Shown: positions 34,120-46,900, counted from the stretch's first letter. The stretch: 64,000 nucleotides of DNA from Begonia masoniana (GCA_022432975.1 CM039505.1:51554653-51618652); one strand, 5' to 3'. Notes: generated from the letters alone by a model not told the origin. A program made the numbers and translations.

Positions 34120-36675
34120 ATTTAATTATAGGATGGTGTCTCATTGTGTAAATACTGATAAATAATTTTAGTTTGATGATATGTCAAACGAAATTAAGTT
34201 CGACACAGTTTATAAATACATGGTTATGCTTATTTGATCAAACGGTTGGTAGTTTTCGCTCTCTCAATTTCCTGTAGGCTTAGAGGACTACTATAATTGG
34301 TTCCCTATTAAGAGACAACTTCCAAAAACTAATTTATATGGTAATTTCATCGATTCAATTATGTTCCCCAGTTATTTTATTTTGACAGGTCAATTACAAT
34401 TTTACGATTATAGAAAAATGGATTTTGGTTTGATATTTTACTAAAAATTTTGTTTTTAGTGAGAGTTTTTCTTCGTGGATGCTTGAAAAGTTCATATATA
34501 ATGTCTTACAGTGTTTCAAGTACAATATTGTTCGCTTTAGACTGGAACTCACACGGATTTGTTTTTGACGTTAACCCAAAACGCGTTGTACTAGGTGAAA
34601 AGAGAAACTCTATTTATAAACCATGCAATTTTCTTTCTTCAAAACGATGTGGGATTGTGCACCCCACTGGTATAGATTGGACCCTCACACTAGGTTATCT
34701 TAGCCTTCACATGTCGGGTTGTCACAATCTCTCCCCTTCGGAGTCAGACGTCTTTGTCGGGCACACTTCCGATTGGGCAATAGCTCTGATACCATTTGTA
34801 ACGTCCATCTACTTCCAATACAATATTTTCTGCTTTTTTGGTCGGAGCTTGTATAGCTTTCTTAATGGGGTTAGTCCATAACGTATTGTACTATGTAGAG
34901 AGGGAGACTCTACTTATAAAACATACATTTTTCCACTCTCCAAAACGATGTGCTGGTATGGACTAGACTATCTCAATAGTTCGTCCAAGCCTTCACATAA
35001 GAGTAGGGGTGGGCAGAACTGACCCAAAATCGCAAATCGGACCTGATCAGCGGTCCAGGCCGGTTCTTGGTCAGTTCTTCCTGCCATGGAACCGGTCCCG
35101 GTTCCATGGATTGGAGAACCGAAAACCGCAGTTCGGTCCTCGATTCCCCGTTCCGGAACTAGGAATTCCCACTGGAGAACCGACCCATGGGTCGGCCCAG
35201 TGGGTTATCCGACCAATGGGTCGGATAACTTTAAAAAAATTAAATAAAAAAAACTAAAAAGTAAAACAAGCTACCATTGCCCCTCAGTTCAGTTCACTCC
35301 TCAGCACCGACGACCCGACCCCGACCTTGCGGCCTCACATCTCACGCGGCTTCGACCATCGTCCGTCGACCAGCAACCTCATCCAGCGACTTTCGCAGTT
35401 CCGACCTAGTGACCCTGTAATATCCGAACTTTTCGGGATATTATTATTTTAATATAAATGACATTTCAATAAATATGTCAAATCAGGTCCGTTTTTCGAA
35501 AAGAAGGCGTCATTATGATCCTAACGATTAATAGGAATTTTAAGAAAATTATGAGAATTTTCGGAGTTTAGACGCTATATTCCGAGTAAATACATTTATC
35601 GAAATGTAAATGACGTTTTAGTAAAAATAGTAAACGATGTCCAAATTGCGAACGGACAGTTTTAGTAAATCCCAATTAATAAGTTGAACCTGTTGGTGAA
35701 ATAAGGAAATTTGGTGAACCCGAATAGTTGGACGATTAACGAACCGAAGGACGAAACAAAATAGAAATATGTGCTGAGGGCAAAATGGTAATTTTGCAAA
35801 TCAATATTATAATTAACCTAAATCTATTTCTTCTTCATTTCTCCTCCTCTGCCGCGAGAAACCAGAGAGCTTCCTCCTTCGCGACTTCCTCTCGGTCGTC
35901 GACGAAATTCAACGATCCGACCTCCGTTTTTCTCCGTTCTTCCTCCGGTTCTTCACGTTTCCTCCTCCAATCGACATTCTAGGTATGAACCTACAACCTT
36001 AGAGCTTTTATTTCGGTGTTATGGAGTTTTAACCAATTAGGGTTCGTTAGGGTTCGTATTAAAAAGTGCGATTTAGGGTTCGTAATTAATAGGTTTAGCG
36101 TGTTTAAGGATATAAAGGATATATTGAACGTTATTGGACGAGTTTAAACCGATTTGTGAAAAAGTTTAAATTTGGGGATTTTCGGGTTTTTAGAGAAAAA
36201 CTCGTAAATTGTGAATTGAGGTGCCGAGCGTGAATTGCTCGAATGAATAGCTCAATGAATTGGATTAGAGCTTTAGGAAGTTCCTTAGTTAAGGTTTTGT
36301 TGAATTAGGACGATTAGAAGTTTAAACACGTAATATTGATAATCGTTGTGTTTTGTCTCAGACAAACAACGCTCGTGGACAAAGCTCGAGCTGCAACGGA
36401 CGCGAGGTAAGTTCTCGTGATCTTCTCTGGCCGATTGGCCTACACCGTACTTCGATGTAGCGTCGAGGATCTCAATGGATTGTTTGTTTTAAATTGCTTT
36501 GGTCGGGTAGATAGGTTTATAATTGTTATAGGTTATTCCTTTTCGGTCTTGATGGTATGCATGTTGATTGTTTATTTTATGTTCATATATATTCATGCAT
36601 CACGTATTTCAAAGGTCATGAAAACGAATTTCCGCACGACGACGTTTTAAAGTTAATGCAAAGAAATGATGTCCC

Positions 36676-36790
36676 TACGGTATACAGTTTAAATGACCCT
36701 TCGGTATATAGTTTAAATGGTCCTTCAGTATACAGTTTAAATGACCCTTCGGTATATAGTTTAAATGGCCCTTCGGTATACAGTTTATAG
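36676..36790 (+). repeat. 24-bp tandem repeat
   Basis: Nearly five copies of a 24-bp unit (ggtatacagtttaaatgacc...), alternating two variants. The 8-codon periodicity VYSLNDPS is a by-product; no gene is supported. Confidence 0.85.
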
Positions 36791-37394
36791 CAAAGCAAAG
36801 CAAAGTAAAGCAAAGCAAAGTAAAGAAAACAATGCATGATTTATAGATTCATATGCACAGCACGCATTTGCATTTGCATTTACTAGAGCTTACTGAGATT
36901 TTTATCTCATAAATGTCTGTATGGTGTAGGTGTTTACGAGGAAACAGGTGAGGACGAGCTTCCTCCTCCTGAGGCATGAGGCAGTTGACGAATGATGAAT
37001 TGCGGTGGTGTGTTGCGCAGTCGATGCTTTACCGACCCGTGGGGGAAGTATATATGTGTTTTGAGGGTTTGGGGTTGTGTATGTATTTCGAGGATTATCT
37101 GGATGTTTTTGGTTAAATTGTATAGACGTTATAGGATGTTTGGTTCTGGTAGTGGATAGGCTATGTTTTGAAATTGTTTATAAAACGTTTTGAAATGTAT
37201 TTTGTCAACGTTTGGTATTTGGGGATGCTCAGTTTTTAAACAGAACCACGCGGTTCGTTTTCTTAAAATCGATTCGGTTTATAGGTGAGCTGTGTGAGTT
37301 TGCAATTTGTACATAGGTTAGGGAAGGAGAGATTGTTTTATAGAGAGTTTTCATGAAAAAGTACAGTAGAAAATGAGAGAGAAAGTTAGTGTAA

Positions 37395-37572
37395 AGGTTG
37401 GATTAGCTCTCTGGAATCTCGGATTCCAGAGAGAGTGATTGGTCGCTGCAATGCAGCGGCTGGTCGCTGCATTATGCAGCGACTGATCGCTGCATAATGC
37501 AGCGATTGGGCGCTGCATTATGCAGCGACTGATCGCTGCATTATGCAGTGCCAGCAGCGAATGGTCGCTGCT
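37395..37572. repeat. Cluster of palindromes and tandem hairpin units
   Basis: A palindrome near 37408-37437 (ctctctggaatc / gattccagagag) is followed by about five head-to-tail copies of a 21-24 bp unit built on the palindrome GCTGCATTATGCAGC. Confidence 0.85.
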
Positions 37573-37753
37573 TCTTTTCGGTGGCCGATTTCCAATTCTG
37601 CCCTCCCCTCTTTTCTGTTAAGTTTTAAATGTTTTAATAAATGTTTTTCTTGTTTTATTAAATTGTTATATGTTTTCTTTTCAAGGTTTGATTTTAATTC
37701 CGATTTCAACTTCAGTTTAAATTCCGCGTAAAGTTTATTTAAAGTATATAGTG

Positions 37754-37758
<5 letters not shown>

Positions 37759-37794
<36 letters not shown>
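37759..37794. repeat. (TA)n microsatellite
   Basis: About 18 TA units. Confidence 0.95.
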
Positions 37795-37799
<5 letters not shown>

Positions 37800-38789
37800 G
37801 GGAAATACGGGTACAGTATTAGGGGTGTTGACCAGTGGGTAGTGACAATCTCTCCCGATTCTGCATTCTCATTTGAACAAGTCCGGTTTGAAAGGTCGGA
37901 ATCGATTCTGCATTCTTCTGGTTCTCGACTCTCTCACATCGTCACACGAATAAGTAAGTCCATTTTGCCTTTACTTATCTTCCTTACCCTAGCTAGATAA
38001 GTGCATTTTGTCTGAAATTTGCCCTAGCCGAATAAGTCATTCGTCTGAAATTTGTGTTATATAATGCTTTATGATCATTGCTTAATCAATTATATATGGA
38101 GAACAGTAAGCATTAAGCAATAACCGAAAATCAGCTAGGGGAAATCATATAATCCCACCAAGTTTCACTGTTTCAGACCTAATTGATTAACCGTATTTCA
38201 TAGAATTATTATTGCTGTGTGATTTGGGCCTTTTTGGCATAGCAAACAATATCTAATTTTAATGAAAGACCCATTCTGAAAAGCTCAAGATGTTAGCTAC
38301 CATATTTATAAAATACGCTCATTAGTATTTGATAGTAAAGAATGCTGAATTTGGCAAATGCTTCTCTAGGTTCAGATTATTGGTAGGTTCAAACTATTTA
38401 ATAAATCTTCTAAAATTGTTCTTTCTTTTCCTCTTATTCTTCATCTTGAAGAACTTCATAATATATTTGGAAGATATTTGATTGTATTTGATATGTTAAA
38501 TACTTTTTTTTCTATGATCATCTATAAAATAAACACTAGAATTATTGTTAGAAAATCTCTATACTTTGACGAATTTCCCCTAGCCGGTTCTTGCTTGTAT
38601 GATTATGGCCCGGTTGGATTTTGTTTCGGTTCTTGTCTATGAGTTTGCATTTTTCTTGGTTCTTGTAACATCTGACTTTGGTTATGTTTCTGATTTGCAT
38701 TTTATATATTGTACTATTTTGGTTGTTAAATGATGATTGCTGAAAATAGTTTTTTGCTCTATGGATTATGGAAAGATGGATAGTCCTAG

Positions 38790-40660
38790 TGAAAATTCGC
38801 AGGTGGAATCGAAAAGAATTATGTATGGATTCACTACATTAGGGTGCCCAACAATGATTCAGCTAAATGTAATTATTATGGACAACTTTATGGTGCACAC
38901 TCGACGAAAAATAGGACGTCAAGTTTAATAAAGCATATTAAGATATGTAAAAAGTTTCCCTGAAATTTGGACAGTAAGCAATCACCTGTGATCTCTAGAC
39001 ATATTGAGAGCAAGATTGCTGGTGTACCCACATTTATAATGGTGGCTGCTCGAAAATTTCTTGCGAAGATGATTATCTTAGATAAATTACCATTGAAAGT
39101 GGTTGAAGGAGTCGGTTTTAAGACATTTTGTATGTGTCTAAATCTCAAATTTATTATGTCATCTCGAAGAACAGTTGCACGAGATATTCACAAGATAATT
39201 CAGAGCGAAAAAACCAAGTTGAAAGAGTATTTTTTTTTTCAACATCATAAAGAGTATGTCTAACCACTAACACATGGACATCTGTTCAAAATTTGAATTA
39301 CATGGTGCTGACGGGTCATTATATAGATGAAGAGTGAAAAATGCAAAAGAAGATACTGAATTTTTGTTTGATTCCGAACCATAAGGGTGAATCTATTGGT
39401 AAAGAAGTTGAGAAATATCTGCTTAATTGGGAGATTGAAAAAGTTACAATAGTAACCGTTGACAATGCATCTTCCAACGATGTTGCTATTTCTTATTTGA
39501 CGAAGACAATCAGAAATTGGAAGGGGTTGATTTTAAATGACGATTATATGCACATGAGGCGTTTTGCACATGTTCTGAATTTAATCATTTCTGATGGTTT
39601 GAAAGAACATGTTGAGTCCATAGCAAGGGTACGAAAAGTGGTCAAGTACATAATGTCTTCTCTGGCACGATTGCAACAGTTCAAAGCTTGCGTTGATGCG
39701 ATTAAGATTACATGTACAAATATTTTGTCACTCGACGTTCTTACTCGTTGGAACTCTACGTACTTGATGTTGGCAAGCGCTGAGAGTATGAAATGGCGTT
39801 TGAAAAATTAGCAGAGAATGATGTGTCTTTCTTGCATGAAATGGAAGGGGACGGTTTACCCACTACTGAAAATTGGTCATGCATTCGAGAATACATTAAA
39901 TTCTTAGAGACATTTCATACCATCACAGTAAATGTTTCTGCTTCTCTGCATATTACAGCAAATTTGTACGTGGGTGAAGTATGTAATTTGAAGATTGCAA
40001 TTGACACATTTGCTAACGGTGACAATATGACGCTAAGAAGAATGGCCACCGATATGCAAAAGAAGTTTGATAAATATTGAGGATCTTTTGAGCAAATAAA
40101 CATGCTTGTATATGTTGCCATTATTCTTGATCCTAGTTGCAAAATGAGATTTTTACAGCATTGTTTGGCAGTGAAAAGTGGTACAACAAATGAAGAGCAT
40201 ATTCCAAGTAACAGCACTAGTCGACAAAGGTCTCCAAAATCAATGAGTTCTTTGATTCAAACTCGTTCAACTGCAGTGTACTCAATATTTTATGGGACTG
40301 GAAATTCTTTTGAGAGAAATAATGAAATTAATATGTCAGAGATTGAGCAATACTTGTCTGAGAAATTAGAGCATTTTTCAGAATGTTCTGAGATATTATT
40401 TTGGTAGAAGAAGAACTCTGAGAAGTATCAAGTTTTTAGTGCAATTGCGAAAGATATATTGATCATTCCAATTTCTACGGTGGTGTCAAAATCTGCTTTT
40501 AGTTATGGTGGTCGTGTTCTAGATACCTTTCACAGTTCTCTATCCCCCAAAATGTTTAAGCTCTTATATGCTGTCAGAGTTGGCTTAAAACATTCAATCC
40601 TTTTAAAATTCCTCAAATCAATGATGATAATTTGGAATATAGTATCACAACTATAGATGA
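38790..40660 (+). pseudogene. hAT transposase remnant
   Basis: A BED-type zinc finger (KCNYYGQLYGAHSTKNRTSSL..HI..CKK, one Cys lost) is near 38860-38960. The middle part has VTVDNASSNDVAI (near 39460), MRRFAHVLNLIISDGLKE and LDVLTRWNSTYLMLASA, typical of the hAT DDE/RNase H fold. The C-terminal dimerisation region IPISTVVSKSAFSYGGRVLDTF is near 40466-40560. Frames switch several times and stops occur, so it is inactive. Confidence 0.88.
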
Positions 40661-40839
40661 AGGTTTGAACATTTTAAGATTTATTTGTTTTACATGTTTA
40701 TCTCTAATGATTAACTAATGTCTTCAATATTTTTATTTTGCAGATTCTATTACCGGTGAAAACTTTCAAGAAGAAGACACATCAATGACTTGATATGGAC
40801 TTACTATTTAGTTTCTCATTTTCAATTTCACTTCTGGTT

Positions 40840-41460
40840 AGTTGGATTTACTGATTTACTTAGTATGTTAGATACTTAGATTTCATTTTGGATGTTGAAT
40901 TTAGTTTCGTTAATTTCATTTTACTGCTGGATAATTGGATTTAGTTTGAATCTTGGATGGTTTTATTAATTTTGGATATTGAATTTAGTTTTGTTAATTT
41001 CATTTTACTGCTGGATGGATAATTGGATTTAGTTTGAGTCATAGATAGTTTGATTAATTTTGGATGTTGAATTTAGTTTCGTTAATTTCATTTTACTGCT
41101 GGATAATTGGATTTAGTTTGAATCCTATACATATTGATTAATTTTGGATGTTAAATTTAATTTCGTTAATTTCATTTTACTGCTGGATAATTGGATTTAA
41201 TTTGAATCCTATATAGTTTGATTAATTTTAAATGTTGAATTTAGTTTCGTTAATTTCATTTTAACGTTGGATAGTTGAATTTAGTTTGAATCCTAGATAG
41301 TTTGATTAATTGTGGATGTTGAATTTAGTTTGTATTTTAGATAGTTGGGTTATTTTTTATGCTGAATTTAGTTTCTTACATCTCATTTTAATGTTGGATA
41401 GTTGAATTTAGTTTGTATTTTAGATAATTGGGTTATTTTTTTGATATTGAATTTAGTTTC
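40840..41460 (+). repeat. Degenerate tandem repeat, about 83-88 bp unit
   Basis: Six to seven copies of gaatttagtttcgttaattt..., starting at 40897, 40981, 41069, 41152 and on. Subterminal repeats like these are common in hAT elements. Confidence 0.85.
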
Positions 41461-41791
41461 TTACATAGATTTAGTTCGATAGATTTAATGTCAATCATAG
41501 ATAGTAGAAATAATATGTGTATTTTATTTCTGTTTGTTTTATTTTTAAATTTAAAAAAAAAAAATAAAATGCATGGGAGGGAACCGATTCGGTCTGGTTT
41601 CGGTTCGATACCGGTTCTAGTTTCGAGAAATAAATTCCTGAAACTACCGGTTCGGTCCGATTCCGGGCCAGAACCGGCCTAGACCGGACCGTGCCGTGCC
41701 CTACATGAGAGGTTGTCCCATCATACTTGGTAACGTTTTATAAAATGAAGAATAATAAATTAATTGTCAAACAAGATGCCAAGTAACTTAG

Positions 41792-42113
41792 GCTGCATCC
41801 AGGCCACGCCCCTCACGTATTATGTTGAATTTAGTTTGTATTTTAGATAGTTGGGTTATTTTTATGCTGAATTTAGTTTCTTACATCTCATTTTAATGTT
41901 GGATAGTTGAATTTCGTTTGTATTTTAGATAATGGGTTATTTTTTTGATATTGAATTTAGTTTCTTACAATAGATTTAGTTCGATAGATTTAATGTCAAT
42001 CATAGATAGTAGAAAATAATATGTGTATATTATTTATGTTTGTTTTTACTTTCTAATTTCACAAAAAAAAAAAATAAAATGCATGGGAGGGAAACGATTC
42101 GGTCTGGGTCTTA
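41792..42113 (+). repeat. Copied piece of the hAT 3' region in the flank (filler DNA)
   Basis: 41815-42105 repeats 41320-41610 (tandem-repeat tail plus tgcatgggaggga.cgattcggtctgg). It interrupts the duplicated flank between aagtaactta and acataactac, which is continuous at 24520-24532. It is not bounded by hAT termini. Confidence 0.8.
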
Positions 42114-42997
42114 CATAACTACAAAATAACAACTATCCCTTTTACACGACACTTGATTAATTATGAATATATTGACTAATACCCGTTCATAGCAGATGGG
42201 TTTGACTATTTGGTTGTTTAATGCATGGAAGATCTGAACTGTCTGACAATTTTATGCACCCAAAATCTAAGTTTACAATTTAGACAAAGTCTTGATTATA
42301 TATTATTTATGCAACTCCAATCATAATCTACTTGGACACGTGTTATACAAAAACAAATATTATAAACTTGGCTTATTATTAATAGTTTTCTTTGTTATTC
42401 AATCAATTATTCTAATATTACATTGTGACTTGGGAAAACCAAGGCAGGACCAACCCCCGGATGGGTTATAACCTATCCAAGTGATTCAGTCCGATTTGGG
42501 TGGGCTCGAAGACACCCAAATCAATAATGAATATAAATACTTTTAAAAAAATAACTTATAGTTTAATTAATGAATTGAACAGGAATTCAAACCGTAAATA
42601 TTTGTACGGGTTTGTGTCGTAGATGACCATCAGTCGTCGACCACTCGAGTGATGGGCTGTATCTACGGATCGCCGTCAAACTTACCTTTGGACTCACGAG
42701 ACGTTGTTAGGTCTTCGGATCACCGTCTTTCTTTGAGGTGTACCGAAGTTGTTATTGTGTGACACTCCATTTACACATGTATGTTTTTTACGAAAAATTG
42801 TGAGGTTAATTTTTATGTATAGTCACTTACGTACGGTGGTAGATTTTGTAAATACCTCAATGATGGCTCGTGGAGACAATTTTAATTAAAAGACGAAAAG
42901 ATATTTTCATTAACTCTTTTATGAAACTCATGCATAGTTTTGAAAAGTAATCACGTTTTCAAAAGAAAAATAAAAACATTGTTTTAAACATGAATAC

Positions 42998-43377
42998 CGT
43001 GATGACCAGGATGTGTAAGTATGTGTACGATGGCTGCACGAACCAGAACCCGGATGGCGGTACGTCTGCGCGGGCGAACCGGAAGGTGATAGATCGTAAA
43101 AAAGGAGGGTCGTCACAATCCCACATCGCTTGGGAAAGTATGTGGAAATGAAACATATGTAAAGAGACCCTCCCAAGATAACAAGACGCGTTTTGGAGTA
43201 CAATTGGCAACGGATTCCATAAGAACTCTGAAGTTAAAAGTGCTTCGGCGAGAGTAGTACCAGGTTGGGTGACCGACTGGGAAGTTCTCGCCAAACAAAG
43301 CCGTGAAGGGAGAATATTGGGCTACAACCCAATCCCCAGAGCGGACAATATCTTGCTGGAAAAAGGAGGTCGTTACA
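42998..43377 (+). mobile_element. Cassandra solo LTR (380 bp)
   Basis: CGTGATGACC...GTCGTTACA, with near-perfect target duplication aatac/aatat (42993-42997 and 43378-43382). The site without it is present near 50690 in block 4. A 5S-like segment is at about 43211-43292. Confidence 0.88.
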
Positions 43378-44534
43378 AATATATTATGTATAACTTGATA
43401 TTTAATTTGAGTCTGTAACAATAACTGATGAATTGAACTTCCTTTTAAACTGTTTGATAATTGTTAAGTTTTAATTTTTATTATGCTATCTATTTGAGAT
43501 TTCATATTGTGAGCTCGACTTAATTTTAATCTTAAGATTTCAGCTATCAAACTCTAGTTTTGTGCTAGGTGATTGGGTTTTCTTCCAAGAAATCGGTCGT
43601 CCGACCCAGCATATCTGTCTGTCTTGCTGTGTGGGTCCCACAATGAGTGTAACCCCACTCATTCTCTGCCATAGGGCATTTTTGTTTCTCCAAAATGTTT
43701 CCCAAAGTTGAATTTTCTTGTCAAAAAAAGGACAATGTGCATGTATGGTAGCATGCCAATTGTGATTATTATTAAAATTATTGTCACAAACCGTAGAAGG
43801 GCATAATGTTTAGAAATCAATAAAATTCAATTCAATTTTTATTTGATGTATGCAAAATTGAAATGAACTGAACTGAATAGAATTATCATTAATTGTTAAA
43901 ATGATAACCGACTTTGGTAGCATTTAATATAGTTAATAATGTTTAATTGATAATTTTATTATTACTAATAAGAAATGAAAGCATGGCTAATTGAAGATCA
44001 TGACAATAATTTTAAATTATATATAATTAGAAGATTGGAGAAATTATTTTCTTATCAATGCAATTAGAACCAAACCGAAACCGAACTTAGATTTTAAGTT
44101 TGGTTTCAGTTCGGTTCTTACACAAAAAAAAAAAAAAAAAAACATGGTTCGGTTCGGTTTTATCACATAACTAAATCAAACTGTACCAAGAACACCCAGG
44201 AAAGGGATGACCCTGAGCACCTCCACTAAGTAGGCTGGTTCTCCCCAAATGGACACACCGAAGATGAAATTGACACGTTTAGAGCAGCCTGTTTAGACTC
44301 CATTAAAGCTCTTTGGAGCTTTTCTTTCTGGGTTACAGAGAGAAAATTTCAAGAAAGGAATGGTGGAGAAGAAGACTTGGCATGTGGCCTGTTTTAAAAA
44401 CGTAAACCTGGCATAAAGCCTTTAAGGAAACTTTTTATTCAAACAAGTATTATGAGTTACAACTTCAACACAAAACATCATCCATGACATAACATCACAT
44501 AAAAAGGAGGATTCCTTGAAGTAACAATGAACAA
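43378..44534. other. Intergenic and 3' flank of SDR-D, no gene seen
   Basis: AT-rich with an A-run at about 44127-44145. From about 44215 it matches the SDR-C downstream flank. Confidence 0.6.
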
Positions 44535-46048
44535 TTATTTAAACAGGCCAAGTAAAGGATTGAACGCGCAGAATCCTCCATCTATGATAAGATTCTGTCC
44601 ACTCACATACCTTGATTCATCGGAGGCCAAAAACAGTGCAGAATTAGCTATGTCTTCTGCTTTCAGAGTCACCCCCTTAAGCGCTGGGAAAGACATTATT
44701 TTCTCAGTAGTCTCACCATCCACCCCCAGGAAGTTGTTAGTCAGCGGAGTCGCGACGCCGTGCGGCGACACGCAGTTGACCCTTATCCCGTACTTACCCA
44801 GCTCGCCTGCTGCGCTTTTGGTGAGACCTACGACGGCGTGCTTGGAGCCAGTGTAGGCGTGGGGGCCTGCACCTCCAGTGTAGGAGGCTACACTGGCCGT
44901 GGAGATAATGCTGCCTTTCCTGGCCGGAATCATTGCATGGGATGCGTGTTTTATGCCGAGAAAAACGCCGGTGATGTTGACGCTCAAAACACGGTCGAAG
45001 TCGGCCTTCTCGTTGTCGATCATTCGAGGTTTATTTGGCTCGACTATTCCGGCGTTGTTGAACATTATATCCAGTTTTCCGAACTTTTCGACGGCTGTTT
45101 TAACGGCGTTTTTCACTTGCTCTTCGTCAGCGACGTTGCAGTGGATGTAAAGGGAGTCCGGTCCGATGGACTGGGAGACGGCCTGGCCGAGTTCGTCCTG
45201 GACGTCGGCGATTAAGACCTTTGCACCGTGGTGGGCGAAGACTCTGGCTGTGCTCTCACCTATCCCACTGGCTCCGCCGGTTATTAGAGCTACCCTTCCA
45301 ACTAGCCTGCCATTTTTGTCATTGGATTTGCAAAGCTACAGTCAAATTTGAAGTTTTGAAACGCAGTAATTTTCAAAAACAATGTTTGAAATCATAAGAT
45401 GTTTTCAGAATGTCGAAGAAGAGGGAGATTGGAATAAATTGGGGATGAATTATTGATGTACCGTGACATTGACAGTGACAATGCAGCCAGCTGCCAACTA
45501 CCTTTGGTAGTTTGTCTTCCCTAAAGTGTACTTTGAAAAAACTATGAACATTTAAATGCTGTAATGGTGTAATAAATATTAATTTATATGATTATATACA
45601 TTAAAAAGTGCATATTTTCGATTTTCTAAATTGAAAATTAACCGATCCCATAGTTGGAAACTAAAACTTACCAAATGCACGTATTTAATGTTGATTTTAA
45701 ACTCGATTTAATTTGGATTAGGTTTAGACCGAATCATGTGCTATATCTTTAGATGTGGAAACTAGACTGCTAATCAAATCTAAACTGTGTTGAACTAAAT
45801 GAAGTTGAATTTTCTTTTGTCACTCTTGTCCATGCGATCGATCGATGGATCAAAAGTTTGGATCTAGTTTATCATGTTTTGATTACTAGGGTAAAAATAA
45901 ATCTAGGTACTGTTTTTACTAAATTTATTGGTATAAATGAAAGAATCAAAATGGGATTGATGATCACATGATCCAACAAAAATAAAAAGAAACAACACAA
46001 AACCTAGTACCTTCTTCCAATTTCTGCTATGTAGGAGCTGCTTCCCAT
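44535..46048 (-). CDS. SDR-D: classical short-chain dehydrogenase/reductase, 269 aa
   Basis: Exon 1 is 46048-46011 (MGSSSYIAEIGRR), the GT-AG intron is 45307-46010 (704 bp), and exon 2 is 45306-44535. It keeps TGGASGIG (22-29), Asp47, an intact NNAG (96-99, unlike SDR-C), Ser151, Tyr164 and Lys168. Against SDR-C it lacks one residue near EKIMSF and has about ten substitutions. The intron is longer because of a segment (about 45385-45660) that SDR-E also has at 63880-64000 and SDR-C lacks, so D and E are sisters. The only C-type copy with all motifs intact; probably active. Substrate unknown. Confidence 0.93.
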
Positions 46049-46164
46049 CGATGAGAGAGAGAAACCAAGAAAGAGAGAGAGAGAGAATGTGTGCAGAGAG
46101 AGAGAGAGAGGAGAGAGATGTTAAGAAGATGAAGAGAATAGCTTGGTCTATCTGCTAAATAAAA

Positions 46165-46179
46165 GCCTTTTTTATAGCC
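46165..46179 (-). promoter_or_regulatory. TATA box of SDR-D
   Basis: The minus strand reads GGCTATAAAAAAGGC within the shared promoter block, about 120 bp before the ATG; the CT-rich 5' UTR (GA repeats in plus sense) is at 46050-46120. Confidence 0.75.
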
Positions 46180-46180
46180 A

Positions 46181-46559
46181 TAGCCGGTCACTCACCTAAA
46201 TCGACCGAATCTTGTCTCCAAATTGGAGTCTACTGAATATATCCCGCTCCAGGGAACATTTGTTTTGTTATCGAAAGTACAATTTAATATTAATTATGTT
46301 AACCAACTTATAAATTAATTATTTTTTGTTTAACAAAAATTACAAAAACAATATAATTTAATCTGATTTAATCATATATATTCATATTATACAAAATAAC
46401 TATATATTTTTTATGCAATAAACTATATTTGTTACTTATATTTTTTAAATATTTCATTCTTCAGGTATAAATTATGGACTTATTTAGATCATTATTCGTT
46501 ATATTATATCTCACATATATGATTTTTATAGAGCATATCATATAATGTAATTATAAATT
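46181..46559. other. AT-rich, no gene seen
   Basis: Promoter-proximal match to the other SDRs ends near 46240; the rest is AT-rich without motifs. Confidence 0.5.
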
Positions 46560-46900
46560 GGAAACTCTCTCTCTCTGTTCAGATTCGAAGTTTGCAACAG
46601 CAACGAGATATATTCCATCGTTGTCATGAATACTGACGGTTGTGAGTAATTGATAGAGACAGGACCCCTTCAGATGACAGCCATCTAAACAGATAACAGT
46701 ACCGCAGCCATGGACATATACAATCTTTAGAATTCCAATGAATTAGGCCCACTGAATTACGATCAATTTTTACTGTGCTACCTGGATTTGATCTAAATAT
46801 TTCGGCTGCGTACAACCACAGTTGTCCATACTGTTCATTGCACTTCCCTTCGTTAAGGGTTCGAGCTACGCTTCTTTCTATTATGCAAGACTAAGTGAAA
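46560..46900 (-). pseudogene. MULE transposase fragment (N-terminal/catalytic side)
   Basis: Minus frames give LYAAEIFRSNPGSTVKI and, after a frameshift, VICLDGCHLKG, LLTTVSIHDNDGIYLVAVA. These are the segments around the first catalytic Asp of Mutator transposases. More upstream coding debris may extend to about 47100 but is not clear. Confidence 0.75.

Larger units (their letters stand above)
35414..37839 (+). mobile_element. Putative solo LTR or non-autonomous insertion (2.4 kb) inside hAT
   Basis: A 7-bp direct repeat TAGTGAC (35407-35413 and 37840-37846) flanks it. The inner start TGTAATATCCG resembles LTR starts of plant Gypsy elements. It has LTR-like features: a CT-rich leader near 35820-35980, a splice-donor-like gaggtaagt near 36406, and an ACTGAGATTTTTATCTCA palindrome. 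The right end lacks a clean CA, so the class is uncertain. Confidence 0.5.
35004..41703 (+). mobile_element. hAT transposon (6.7 kb) with 8-bp target duplication
   Basis: Terminal inverted repeats TAGGGGTGGGCA (35004) and, in complement, TAGGGCACGGCA (end 41703). The target duplication is cataagag/catgagag (34996-35003 and 41704-41711, one mismatch). The empty site is visible at 24442-24459. It contains a decayed hAT transposase, a 2.4 kb insertion and subterminal tandem repeats. Confidence 0.9.
34502..41718 (-). mobile_element. Small TRIM element (minus), copy in block 3, split by hAT
   Basis: The 3' LTR is 34502-34726, the primer-binding site (gctctgatacca in plus sense) lies near 34784-34795, and the 5' LTR runs from 34797 to 35003 and resumes at 41704 after the hAT insertion. 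Same element as at 23950-24459. Confidence 0.8.
34103..43000. repeat. Segmental duplication block 3 (A-type 3' flank, no A-type gene)
   Basis: Pieces 34103-35003, 41704-41790 and 42114-42540 together match 10193-11530 and the corresponding part of block 2. From about 42540 the block instead matches 49970-50700 of block 4. The A-type SDR that should precede 34103 is missing and MULE debris is there instead. Confidence 0.85.

Noticed and set aside
36557..36790. VYSLNDPS repeat protein
   Set aside because: Created by a 24-bp tandem repeat; no upstream coding support.
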